From positions 496,001-560,000 of the forward strand of contig NZ_CP126238.1 in the NCBI RefSeq assembly GCF_044792555.1: a stretch of DNA of 64,000 nt, given 5' to 3'. Positions 43,252-51,152 of this stretch are shown in pieces. The DNA comes from Alicycliphilus denitrificans_A (GTDB lineage: Bacteria; Pseudomonadota; Gammaproteobacteria; Burkholderiales; Burkholderiaceae_C). The notes below the pieces were generated by a model. That model worked only from the letters and a program-made list of their open reading frames with translations, was not told the DNA's origin and did no database searches. The position numbers and the translations under genes were made by a program. The stretch's first letter is position 1, and each line of letters starts with the position of its first letter.

Positions 43252-44241
43252 TCAGTCGGCGTAGGCGCCAGCAGCCTTGATAACCACGCCCCACTTGTCG
43301 ATTTCGGACTGCACGAACTTCCTGTGCTCGGCCGGCTCCACGCGCTTGTCGGCCACCACCACGGCGCCCAGGCCTTCCTGCTTCTTGATGAACTCAGGGT
43401 CTTTCACGGCCACCTGCAGCGCCTCGTTGATGCGCGCAACCACGGCGGCGGGCGTGCCCTTGGGGGCATACAGGCCGTGCCAGACCGAGACGTTGAAGTC
43501 CTTCAGGCCGCTCTCCTGCAGCGTCGGCAGATCCTTGAGCGCCGGCATCGTCAGGCGCTGGCTGGTGGTGACGGCAAAGGCCTTGACCTTCTTGCCCTCG
43601 ATCTGCGCCGTGGTGTTGGTGGTCTGGTCGCACATCAGGTCGATCTGGCCGCCGATCAGGTCGGTGATGGCCGGCGCCGCGCCCTTGTAGGCTACGGGCG
43701 TCATGTGCGACTGCAGCGCGTGCTGGAACATCAGCCCGCACAGATGGCCGGCCGACCCCAGGCCGGAATGGCCCAGGTTCACCTTTTCCTTTTTCTGCGC
43801 GATCCAGGCCGCGAGTTCCTTGTAGTTCTTCGCCTCCAGCGTCGGGCGCGAGATGATGGTCATGGGCACGTCGTTGACGATGCCCAGGAACTCGAAGTCG
43901 TTCATCACGTTGAACGGCAGCTTGCGGTACAGCGTGGGGATGGTGGCCATGCCGATGTGGGTGAGCAGCAGGGTGTAGCCATCGGGAGCAGCCCGGGCCA
44001 CCTTGGCCACGCCAATGGTGCTGCCCGCTCCGGCGGCGTTGTCGATGACGATGGTGGCGCCGCCCAGGGGTTTGCGCATGGCTTCGGCCAGGTCGCGCGC
44101 CACGCGGTCGGTGGGGCCGCCGGCCGAGAAGGGCACGACGATGGAGATGTTTTTGCCCGCTGCTGGGTAAGCCTGGGCAGAGGCCCCGAAGGCGGCCAGG
44201 ATGGAGGCCGCGCCCAGGGCGAGCTTGAAGGTGGTGTGCAT
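43252..44241 (-). CDS. Bug-type tripartite tricarboxylate receptor, copy 2
   Basis: A 329-residue periplasmic receptor: signal peptide MHTTFKLALGAASILAAFGA with cleavage after AQA, then ISIVVPFSAGGPTDRVARDL, VIDNAAGAGSTIGVAKVA, LLLTHIGMATIPTLYRKLPF, and YAPKGTPAAVVARINEALQ. Sequence differs strongly from copy 1, so the ligand is probably different. It has its own terminator downstream and no transporter subunits adjacent. ATG 44241 follows GGAAGCTCC. Confidence 0.92.
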   Translation of the reverse strand: MHTTFKLALGAASILAAFGASAQAYPAAGKNISIVVPFSAGGPTDRVARDLAEAMRKPLGGATIVIDNAAGAGSTIGVAKVARAAPDGYTLLLTHIGMATIPTLYRKLPFNVMNDFEFLGIVNDVPMTIISRPTLEAKNYKELAAWIAQKKEKVNLGHSGLGSAGHLCGLMFQHALQSHMTPVAYKGAAPAITDLIGGQIDLMCDQTTNTTAQIEGKKVKAFAVTTSQRLTMPALKDLPTLQESGLKDFNVSVWHGLYAPKGTPAAVVARINEALQVAVKDPEFIKKQEGLGAVVVADKRVEPAEHRKFVQSEIDKWGVVIKAAGAYAD

Positions 44242-44446
44242 GGAGCTTCCTTGAAAAAACATGCGCAATGATAGGAAAGAGGGGGAGGCGGTCGATGCAT
44301 GAAAACACCGATTCCGCGCATGGGTGCTGTCCCCTCGGGCGCGCGCAGTGTACGCAAGCAGCTGACACCAGGCTTGCAGGTGACTGGCGCGCCCGGTCGT
44401 GCCGGCCGCAAACAGGCTCCTAGACACGAATGATTTGGAAATGGAA

Positions 44447-45694
44447 TCAACGGTAGCTGCGCGCGTCCTCTATGACCTTGCCGTCATTGGGCAGGCTGCC
44501 CGGCGGCAGCATCTGCACCTCGCCGCGCAGCTTGGTGACTTCGCGCAGGGCTTCCTGCAGCAGCTGCGCCAGGCCGGGGGCGGTCTCGGTGGTCTCGACC
44601 TGCAGCTCCATCTGGTCATTGGCCATCTCGCCGCTGACCACCAGGCGCGCCTTGGTGATCTGCGGGAAGCGCTTCACGACCTGCGCCACCTGGCCCGGGT
44701 GCACGAACATGCCGCGCACCTTGGTGGTCTGGTCGGCGCGGCCGAGCCAGCCCTTGATGCGGGTGTTGCTGCGGCCCGTGGGGCAGGTGCCGGGCAGCAC
44801 GGCCGACAGGTCGCCGGTGCCGAAGCGGATCAGCGGGTAATCGGGGTTGAGCGTGGTCACGACCAGCTCGCCCACCTCGCCCTCGGGCACGGGGTCGCCC
44901 GTGCCGGGGCGCACGATCTCGACGATCACACCCTCGTCGAGCACCAGGCCCTCGCGCGCCTCGGTTTCGTAGGCGATCAGGCCCAGGTCGGCCGTGCCGT
45001 AGCACTGGTAGCCCGTCACGCCCCGCTCGGCGAACCAGTCGCGCAGCGAGGGTGGGAAGGCCTCGGCCGAGAGCAGGGCCTTGCTCAGGCTGGGCAGCTG
45101 CACCCCCATCTCGGCGGCCTTTTCCAGAATGATCTTCAGGAAGCTGGGCGTGCCGATGTAGCCCGCGGGCTTGAGCTCGGCCATGGCTTGCACCTGCTGC
45201 TCGGTCTGGCCCGTGCCGCCGGGAAACACCGTGCAGCCCAGGGCGTGAGCGCCCGTTTCCATCATCGAGCCTGCGGGCACGAAGTGGTAGGAAAAACAGT
45301 TGTGCACCAGCTCGCCGGCGCGAAAACCGGCGGCATGCAGGGCGCGGGCCATGCGCCAGTAGTCGGCTCGCGCACCCTCGGGCTCGTAGATGGGTCCGGG
45401 GCTGGCGAACACGCGCGGCATGGCGGCGCCAAAGCCTATGCTGGCAAAGCCGCCAAAGGCGTTGTGCGTGCGCTCGGCCTGCTGGCGCTCCAGCAGCTCG
45501 TATTTGCGCGTCACGGGCAGTCCGGCCAGCGCCGCACGGCTGGTGATGGCGGCGGCGTCCACCCCGGCCAGGATGCTGGCAAAGGCCGCACTGGACTTTT
45601 GGGCGTGGGCGATCTGCTGCGGCAGCGCGGCCAACAGGGCGGCTTCGCGCTCCTGCGGGCTGCGGGTTTCCAGGGCGTCGTAGTGCTGGCTCAT
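44447..45694 (-). CDS. Phenylacetate-CoA ligase-like adenylate-forming enzyme
   Basis: A 415-residue PaaK-like protein. Recognisable parts are the N-terminal LAGLPVTRKYELLERQQAER, the middle YIGTPSFLKIILEKAAEMGV, the adenylate motif YQCYGTADLGLIAYE, the C-terminal-domain entry PLIRFGTGDLSAVLPG and GRADQTTKVRGMFVHPGQVA. Where PaaK carries the SSGTTG phosphate-binding loop, this protein reads FASPGPIYEPEGARADYW, so the canonical P-loop is missing. It may use ATP differently or act on a preformed adenylate. Last gene of the Liv transporter block, separated from livF by a repeat. ATG 45694. Confidence 0.82.
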   Translation of the reverse strand: MSQHYDALETRSPQEREAALLAALPQQIAHAQKSSAAFASILAGVDAAAITSRAALAGLPVTRKYELLERQQAERTHNAFGGFASIGFGAAMPRVFASPGPIYEPEGARADYWRMARALHAAGFRAGELVHNCFSYHFVPAGSMMETGAHALGCTVFPGGTGQTEQQVQAMAELKPAGYIGTPSFLKIILEKAAEMGVQLPSLSKALLSAEAFPPSLRDWFAERGVTGYQCYGTADLGLIAYETEAREGLVLDEGVIVEIVRPGTGDPVPEGEVGELVVTTLNPDYPLIRFGTGDLSAVLPGTCPTGRSNTRIKGWLGRADQTTKVRGMFVHPGQVAQVVKRFPQITKARLVVSGEMANDQMELQVETTETAPGLAQLLQEALREVTKLRGEVQMLPPGSLPNDGKVIEDARSYR

Positions 45695-45725
45695 CCCATG
45701 GTCTCCTGTGCGTTTCAAAAATTGG

Positions 45726-45780
45726 GGTAAAAAATGCCGCTAGCGCATACAGGGTGTGCGCCAGTAGCTATGAAAATATT
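45726..45780 (-). repeat. Dispersed palindromic repeat, copy J
   Basis: On the minus strand: TTCATAGCTACTGGCGCAC, loop, TGCGCTAGCGGCATTTTTT. It sits between livF and the PaaK-like gene and could terminate or process the transcript there. Confidence 0.72.
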
Positions 45781-45785
45781 GGCAA

Positions 45786-46595
45786 TCAGGCCAGCCAGCG
45801 CTTGCGCCGCTTGTAGCTCTTGACGTCCTTGAAGCTCTTCCTTTCGCCGCCGCCCACGCCCAGGTAGAACTCCTTTACGTCCTCGTTGTTGGCCAGCTCC
45901 TGGGCCGGGCCGTCCATGACGATGCGCCCGCTTTCCATGATGTAGCCGTAGTCCGAGTATTTGAGCGCCATGTTGGTGTTCTGCTCGGCTAGCAGGAAGG
46001 TAGTGCCTTCCTTGGCGTTGAGATCCTTCACGATGTTGAACACCTCTTCCACGATCTGTGGCGCCAGGCCCATGGAAGGTTCGTCCAGCAGCACGATGTT
46101 GGGGTTGCACATGATGGCGCGGCCGATGGCGCACATCTGCTGCTCGCCGCCCGAGGTGTAGGCGGCCTGGCTGGTGCGCCGCGTCTTCAGGCGCGGGAAG
46201 TAGTTGTAGACCTTCTCCAGGTTGGCCGCTATCTCGCCCTTGTCCGTGCGCGTGTAGCTGCCGGTCAGCAGGTTCTCCTCTATGGTCAGGTGGGCGAAGC
46301 AGTGGCGCCCCTCCATGACCTGGACCACGCCGCGTCGGACCAGATCGGCTGGTGAGAGGTTCTCGATGCGCTCGCCGCGCAGCTCGATGCTGCCCTTGGT
46401 CACCTCGCCGCGCTCGCCCTTGAGCAGGTTGGAGATGGCGCGCAGCGTGGTGGTCTTGCCCGCGCCGTTGCCGCCGAGCAGGGCGACGATGCCTTTCTCG
46501 GGCAACTGCAGCGAGACGCCCTTGAGCACCAAGATCACGTGGTTATAGATGACCTCGATGCCGTTGACGTTGAGAACGATGTTTTTGGAATCCAT
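45786..46595 (-). CDS. livF: Branched-chain/aromatic acid ABC transporter ATPase LivF-like
   Basis: A 269-residue ABC ATPase of the HAAT (hydrophobic amino acid) group. It has Walker A LLGGNGAGKTTTLRAI (about residues 40-55), the Q-loop region RGVVQVMEGRHCFAHLTIEE, the ABC signature SGGEQQMCAIGRAIM, and Walker B IVLLDEPSMGLAP. Two residues are unusual for LivF: the signature is preceded by YT rather than L, and the C terminus adds a basic tail KSFKDVKSYKRRKRWLA. ATG 46595, immediately after AACACC; GGCAAC further upstream is a weak site. Pairs with livG. Confidence 0.93.
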   Translation of the reverse strand: MDSKNIVLNVNGIEVIYNHVILVLKGVSLQLPEKGIVALLGGNGAGKTTTLRAISNLLKGERGEVTKGSIELRGERIENLSPADLVRRGVVQVMEGRHCFAHLTIEENLLTGSYTRTDKGEIAANLEKVYNYFPRLKTRRTSQAAYTSGGEQQMCAIGRAIMCNPNIVLLDEPSMGLAPQIVEEVFNIVKDLNAKEGTTFLLAEQNTNMALKYSDYGYIMESGRIVMDGPAQELANNEDVKEFYLGVGGGERKSFKDVKSYKRRKRWLA

Positions 46596-46618
46596 GGTGT
46601 TGCCTTCGCTGTGCCAAT

Positions 46619-46645
46619 CGAAAGGGTTGCGGCACAACCCTTTCG
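46619..46645 (-). promoter_or_regulatory. Intercistronic hairpin between livK and livF
   Basis: A perfect 11-bp stem CGAAAGGGTTG/CAACCCTTTCG with a 5-base loop, between the receptor gene and livF, without a following T-tract. In other binding-protein operons such hairpins protect or attenuate mRNA so the receptor is made in excess. That role is inferred here. Confidence 0.6.
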
Positions 46646-46659
46646 GTTGGCGGCTGTGA

Positions 46660-46791
46660 ATACAGCCGGTGAAAACTGGTGCGGCCCGGGCGCGCGGACG
46701 CCGCGCAAGGGCCGCCCCGCAGCGCTGGCGTCGCCCCCCTTACCGGCGAAGCCGAGAGAAGGGGGAAGGCGCGCAGCGCCTCAGGGGGATG
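46660..46791 (-). repeat. Post-stop GC-rich repeat, long copy
   Basis: On the minus strand it begins 2 bases after the livK stop with CCCCCTGAGGCGCTGCGCGC, then CTTCCCCCTTCTCTCGGC and several GC-rich hairpins, ending GCACCAGTTTTCACCGGC. The 5' 21 bases match the short copy at 22103-22164 with one difference, and the 3' end is also shared. Confidence 0.6.
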
Positions 46792-46793
46792 CC

Positions 46794-48119
46794 TTAGCTC
46801 TGGCAGTCGGCCGCGTCGCGGCGCTGCATCTTCTTGTCGCCCAGGTACTTCTCGGAGCCGGACTTGACCATGGGCTTGATGATTTGTTCGTCAGCCTGGT
46901 ACCAGTCGGACGCGAAGTTCCACTTCTTGCCATCCCAGCTGTGTACGCGCGCCCAGGTTGAGCCCATGTGGTCGTTGCAGCTGGTGGACAGCGGGCGCAT
47001 CAGGTCGTTGAAGCCCAGGGCGTCGAGCTTCTTCTGGTCGAGCGCCAGGTTCTCCATGCCCCAGCGCACCTGCTCGCCGGTCATGACCTTGCCTTTGCCG
47101 AAGCGCTCCTGCGCGCGGCGCACGGCCTCGATGCTGAGCATCTGGATGATGACGCCGCGGGTGTACAGCACCGAGCCGACTTCGTCCTTGGGGCCCGTGC
47201 CCTGGCCCTTGTCATGCACATGCTTGAGGATGTCCTGCATGACTTTGGACTGCTGACCGTGGCCGTTGAGCGCCAGCGCGTGGTAGCCCTTGGCGCCATC
47301 GCCCACGTCGCGCACGTCGGGTTCAGCACCGGCCCACCACACGCCGTACATCTTGTCGCGCGGATAGCCCGTGGCCTGGGCTTCCTTCAGGGCGGTGGAG
47401 TTCATCACGCCCCAGCCCCAGAGCAGCACGAAGTCGGGGCGGCTCTGGCGCACCTGCAGCCAGGTGGCCTTCTGCTCCACGCCGGGCGCCGTCACCGGCA
47501 GCATCTGCAGCTCGAAACCGTGCATCTTGGAACGTTCCTGCAGCAGCGGGATGGGTTCCTTGCCGAACGGGCTGTCGTGGTAGACGAGGGCGATCTTCTT
47601 GCCCTTGAGCTTGTCCATGCCGCCCAGGCTCTTGCCGATGTGCTGGATCAGGATGTCGGCGCCAGTCCAGTAGCTGCCCATGAAGGGGAAGTTCCACTTG
47701 AACGCCATGCCGTCCTGCGAGACCGACAGGCCATAGCCCAGCGTCATCAGCGGGATCTTGTCGGCCGGAGCCTTCTCGGTCAGGGCGAAGGTGATGCCGG
47801 TCGATTGCGGATCGAACAGCGACACGCCAGGACGGCTCTTGAGGCGTTCGTAGCACTCCACGCCACGGTCGGTGGCGTAGCCGGTTTCGCATTCTTCGAA
47901 GGTCAGCTTGACGCCGTTGATGCCGCCGTCACGGGCATTGATGAGCTTGATGTAGTCCTGCTTGCCGTTGGCCCAGGGCGTGCCGTTGGGGGCGTAGGGG
48001 CCGGTGCGGTAGGACAGCAGGGGGAAGAACTGTTCCTTGGCCTGTGCGGCGGCGGCCCCGGCAAAACCTGCCAGGGTGCAGGCCACGGTGGCGGCCAGGG
48101 CGAGTCGGTTGAGTTTCAT
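46794..48119 (-). CDS. livK: ABC transporter substrate-binding protein (Leu/Ile/Val-binding family)
   Basis: A 441-residue periplasmic type I binding protein, larger than E. coli LivK (about 370). Signal peptide MKLNRLALAATVACTLAGFA with an AAAAQA cleavage region. The mature part has GPYAPNGTPWANGKQDYIKLIN, VKLTFEECETGYATDRGVE, GKKIALVYHDSPFGKEPIPL and KMYGVWWAGAEPDVRDVGD. This subgroup is usually linked with aromatic or other organic acid uptake. Of two ATGs, 48119 has GGAG eight bases before, so it is preferred to 48125. Ligand not determined. Confidence 0.9.
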   Translation of the reverse strand: MKLNRLALAATVACTLAGFAGAAAAQAKEQFFPLLSYRTGPYAPNGTPWANGKQDYIKLINARDGGINGVKLTFEECETGYATDRGVECYERLKSRPGVSLFDPQSTGITFALTEKAPADKIPLMTLGYGLSVSQDGMAFKWNFPFMGSYWTGADILIQHIGKSLGGMDKLKGKKIALVYHDSPFGKEPIPLLQERSKMHGFELQMLPVTAPGVEQKATWLQVRQSRPDFVLLWGWGVMNSTALKEAQATGYPRDKMYGVWWAGAEPDVRDVGDGAKGYHALALNGHGQQSKVMQDILKHVHDKGQGTGPKDEVGSVLYTRGVIIQMLSIEAVRRAQERFGKGKVMTGEQVRWGMENLALDQKKLDALGFNDLMRPLSTSCNDHMGSTWARVHSWDGKKWNFASDWYQADEQIIKPMVKSGSEKYLGDKKMQRRDAADCQS

Positions 48120-48195
48120 GATCATGTCTCCTTGTTGATGGATGGAAAGTCGCCTCAATTGCGCCGGTGGGCGCGGAACACTGCTTGCAAAAATC

Positions 48196-49272
48196 TCAAT
48201 GCGGGAAGGGCCAGACACGCATCTTCTGCTTGCCTATGGACCAGAGCTTGGCCAGGCCGTGGGGCTCGACAATGAGGAACCACACGATCAGAGCGCCGAA
48301 GATCATCAGCTCGGCATGCGAAACCGCGGCCGTGGAGATCTCCATGCCGAACAGGCCGGCCAGGGCGGGCAGGAACTGGTTCAGGAAGATGGGCAGCACC
48401 ACGATGAAGGCCGCGCCGAAGAAGGCGCCCATGATGGAGCCCAGGCCGCCGATGATGACCATGAACAGCAGGCGGAACGACACCTCGACGGAGAACGCCG
48501 CAGGCTCCCACGAGCCCAGATGCACGAAGGCCCACAGCGCACCGGCCATGCCGACGATGAAGCTGCTCACGGCAAAGGCCGACAGCTTGGCGTACATGGG
48601 GCGGATGCCGATCACCGAGGCCGCCACGTCCATGTCGCGGATGGCCATCCACTCGCGGCCGATGGCGCCGCGCACCAGGTTCTTGGCCAGCAGGGCCACT
48701 ACCACCAGCAGGGCCAGGCAGAACAGGTATTTGCTCGCTGCGCTGTCGATGGGCAGGCCCAGGACCTGCAGGTTGCTCACCGAGACCGAACCTGAGTCCG
48801 AGTTGTTGGTGAACCACTTGATGCGCAGGAACATCCAGTCGCTGAAGAACTGTGCGGCCAGCGTGGCCACGGCCAGGTACAGGCCCTTGACGCGTAGGCT
48901 GGGCAGGCCGAACAGGATGCCGAAGAAGGTGGCGCACAGTCCACCCAGGATCAGCGCGGGAATCAAGGGCAGGCCGGGAAAGCGCACGAAGAAGTTGAAC
49001 GCGCCATAGGCCCCCACGGCCATGAAGGCGCCCGAGCCCAGCGAGATCTGGCCGCAGTAGCCCACGAGGATGTTCACGCCCAGGGCCGCCATCGACATGA
49101 TGACCAGCGGGATCAGGATGGCGCGGTAAAGATAGTCGCTGGCCAGCATTGGCACGAGCACAAAGGCCGCGGCCAGAAGCAGCCAGATGGCGATGCGGTC
49201 CTGGGCGATGGGAAAGATCTGCTGGTCGGCCTTGTAGGTGGTCTTGAACTGGCCGTTTTCGCGGTAGTACAT
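48196..49272 (-). CDS. livM: ABC transporter permease LivM-like
   Basis: A 358-residue inner-membrane permease with about ten hydrophobic stretches. The hallmark LGVNILVGYCGQISLGSGAFMAVGAYGA follows the second helix, and VRGAIGREWMAIRDMDVAASVIGI is the cytoplasmic EAA-like loop contacting the ATPases. FRLLFMVIIGGLGSIMGAFFG is typical. A soluble N-terminal tail of about 25 residues precedes the first helix. ATG 49272. Separated from livH by a 125-base gap with hairpins. Confidence 0.93.
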   Translation of the reverse strand: MYYRENGQFKTTYKADQQIFPIAQDRIAIWLLLAAAFVLVPMLASDYLYRAILIPLVIMSMAALGVNILVGYCGQISLGSGAFMAVGAYGAFNFFVRFPGLPLIPALILGGLCATFFGILFGLPSLRVKGLYLAVATLAAQFFSDWMFLRIKWFTNNSDSGSVSVSNLQVLGLPIDSAASKYLFCLALLVVVALLAKNLVRGAIGREWMAIRDMDVAASVIGIRPMYAKLSAFAVSSFIVGMAGALWAFVHLGSWEPAAFSVEVSFRLLFMVIIGGLGSIMGAFFGAAFIVVLPIFLNQFLPALAGLFGMEISTAAVSHAELMIFGALIVWFLIVEPHGLAKLWSIGKQKMRVWPFPH

Positions 49273-49315
49273 TATTTGTCCTTCAATCTATCTTTGAGCT
49301 ACGACACGCTTCGCT

Positions 49316-49409
49316 TAACTTTGCGTTGCAAAGTTAGTCTTCGCTGAAAGTTCATCCTTTGCCTGCGGCGAAGAACCCTTCGGGTTGATCGCGTATGTCA
49401 TACGCGATC
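49316..49409 (-). promoter_or_regulatory. Cluster of hairpins between livH and livM
   Basis: Three palindromes lie together: TAACTTTGC/GCAAAGTTA (49316-49336, loop GTT), AACCC/GGGTT (49374-49386, loop TTC), and the near-perfect GATCGCGTATG/CATACGCGATC (49387-49409, one central base) that spans the livH stop codon. Rare in this compact operon; possible mRNA processing or attenuation. Confidence 0.5.
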
Positions 49410-50327
49410 GATGATCTTTTCGCCGAACAGCCCCTGGGGACGGAACAGCAGGAACACCAGGGCCAGCACATAGGCGAACCAGATCTCGATGCCGCCACCG
49501 ACGAAGGGGCCCAGGTACACCTCGGAGAGCTTCTCGCCCACGCCGATGATCAGGCCGCCGATGATGGCGCCGGGCACGGAGGTCAGGCCGCCCAGGATCA
49601 CCACCGGCAGGGCGCGCAGCGCCACGGTGGTCAGCGAGAACTGCACGCCCAGCTTGGAGCCCCAGATCATCCCGGCCACCAGGGCCACGACGCCGGCGAC
49701 GCACCAGACGATGACCCAGATATGGTTGAGCGGAATGCCTATGGACTGTGCAGCCTGGTGGTCGTCGGCCACGGCGCGCAGGGCGCGGCCGGTCTTGGTC
49801 TTCTGAAAGAACAGGCTCAGCAGCAGCACCAGCGCGGCGGCGATGGCGGCGGCGATCACATCCTCCTTGTTCACCAGCACGCCGCCCTGGAATATGGAGT
49901 CGAGCAGGAACACCGGATCCTTGGGCATGCCCACGTCGATCTTGTAGATGTCGCTGCCGAAGAAGGTCTGGCCCAGGCCTTCGAGGAAGTAGGTGATGCC
50001 CAGCGTGGCCATGAGCAGCGTGGCGCCCTCCTGGTTCACGAGGTGGCGCAGCACCAGGCGTTCGATGAGCCAGGCGACGGCGAACATGAACAGGCCGGCG
50101 ATCAGGAAGGCAGCGAGGTTGGCCACGATGGCGTTGTCGATGCCGGTCCACTTCGGTATCCACTCGGAAAAGCGTGCCATGGCCAGCGCCGCGAACAGCA
50201 CCATGGCTCCCTGTGCGAAGTTGAATACGCCCGAGGCCTTGAAGATCAGCACGAAGCCGAGCGCCACCAGCGAATACAGCATGCCGGCCATCAGGCCGCC
50301 GATCAGTGTTTCAAGAAAGAATGCCAT
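49398..50327 (-). CDS. livH: ABC transporter permease LivH-like
   Basis: A 309-residue inner-membrane permease: ETLIGGLMAGMLYSLVALGF at the N terminus, VFNFAQGAMVLFAALAMARF, LMATLGITYFLEGLGQTFFG, the loop KTKTGRALRAVADDHQAAQSIGI contacting ATPases, and VVILGGLTSVPGAIIGGLIIG. About eight membrane helices. It forms the pore with LivM. Starts 16 bases after livG stops. Its stop codon lies in a 23-base palindrome. Confidence 0.93.
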   Translation of the reverse strand: MAFFLETLIGGLMAGMLYSLVALGFVLIFKASGVFNFAQGAMVLFAALAMARFSEWIPKWTGIDNAIVANLAAFLIAGLFMFAVAWLIERLVLRHLVNQEGATLLMATLGITYFLEGLGQTFFGSDIYKIDVGMPKDPVFLLDSIFQGGVLVNKEDVIAAAIAAALVLLLSLFFQKTKTGRALRAVADDHQAAQSIGIPLNHIWVIVWCVAGVVALVAGMIWGSKLGVQFSLTTVALRALPVVILGGLTSVPGAIIGGLIIGVGEKLSEVYLGPFVGGGIEIWFAYVLALVFLLFRPQGLFGEKIIDRV

Positions 50328-50343
50328 TTGCTTGTCTCCCGCC

Positions 50344-51129
50344 TCAGTGGCTGGTGCCCAGATAGGCTCGGATCACGTCTTCGTTGTCGCGGACTTCTTG
50401 AGGCGCGCCGTCGCCGATCTTTTTGCCGTAGTCCAGCACCACGACGCGGTCGGAGATGTCCATGACCACGCCCATGTCATGCTCGATGAGCACGATGGTG
50501 GTGCCGAACTCGTCGTTCACGTCGAGGATGAAGCGGCACATGTCCTGCTTTTCCTCCACGTTCATGCCGGCCATGGGCTCGTCGAGCAGCAGCATCTGCG
50601 GCTCCATGGCCAGGGCGCGGCCCAGGTCCACGCGCTTTTGCAGGCCGTAGGGCAGCTGGCCCACGGGCGTCTTGCGGTGCGCCTGGATCTCCAGGAAGTC
50701 GATGATGTGCTCGACCTTCTCGCGGTGCGCGATCTCCTCGCGCTCGGCCGGGCCCCAGCGCAACGCCTGCATGAGGATGTTGCTTTTGATCTTCATGTTG
50801 CGCCCGGTCATGATGTTGTCGATCACGCTCATGCCCTTGAACAGCGCCAGATTCTGGAAGGTGCGTGCCACGCCCATCTCCGCCACCTGGCGGCTGTTCA
50901 TGTGGCTGAAGGTCTGGCCGCGGAAGGTGATGGAGCCCTCCTGCGGGGTGTAGACGCCGTTGATGCAGTTGAGCATGGAGCTCTTGCCCGCACCGTTGGG
51001 GCCGATGATGGAGCGGATCTCGTGCTCGCGCACGTTGAACGAGATGTCCGTCAGCGCCTTCACGCCGCCAAAGCGCAGGCTGATGTTCTTGACGTCGAGG
51101 ATGACGTCGCCAATCTTCTTGCTGGTCAT
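50344..51129 (-). CDS. livG: ABC transporter ATPase LivG-like
   Basis: A 261-residue ABC ATPase: Walker A IIGPNGAGKSSMLNCING (about residues 42-59), VARTFQNLALFKGMSVIDN, the LivG-specific insertion before LPYGLQKRVDLGRALAM (the signature here is PYGLQ, where LSGGQ would be canonical; PYG-type signatures are common in LivG), Walker B LLLDEPMAGMN, and H-loop VLIEHDMGVVMDIS. ATG 51129. Between the acyl-CoA synthetase gene and livH, with gaps of 23 and 16 bases. Confidence 0.94.
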   Translation of the reverse strand: MTSKKIGDVILDVKNISLRFGGVKALTDISFNVREHEIRSIIGPNGAGKSSMLNCINGVYTPQEGSITFRGQTFSHMNSRQVAEMGVARTFQNLALFKGMSVIDNIMTGRNMKIKSNILMQALRWGPAEREEIAHREKVEHIIDFLEIQAHRKTPVGQLPYGLQKRVDLGRALAMEPQMLLLDEPMAGMNVEEKQDMCRFILDVNDEFGTTIVLIEHDMGVVMDISDRVVVLDYGKKIGDGAPQEVRDNEDVIRAYLGTSH

Positions 51130-51152
51130 TGTCTGGGGCCTTGGTTGGTGTG

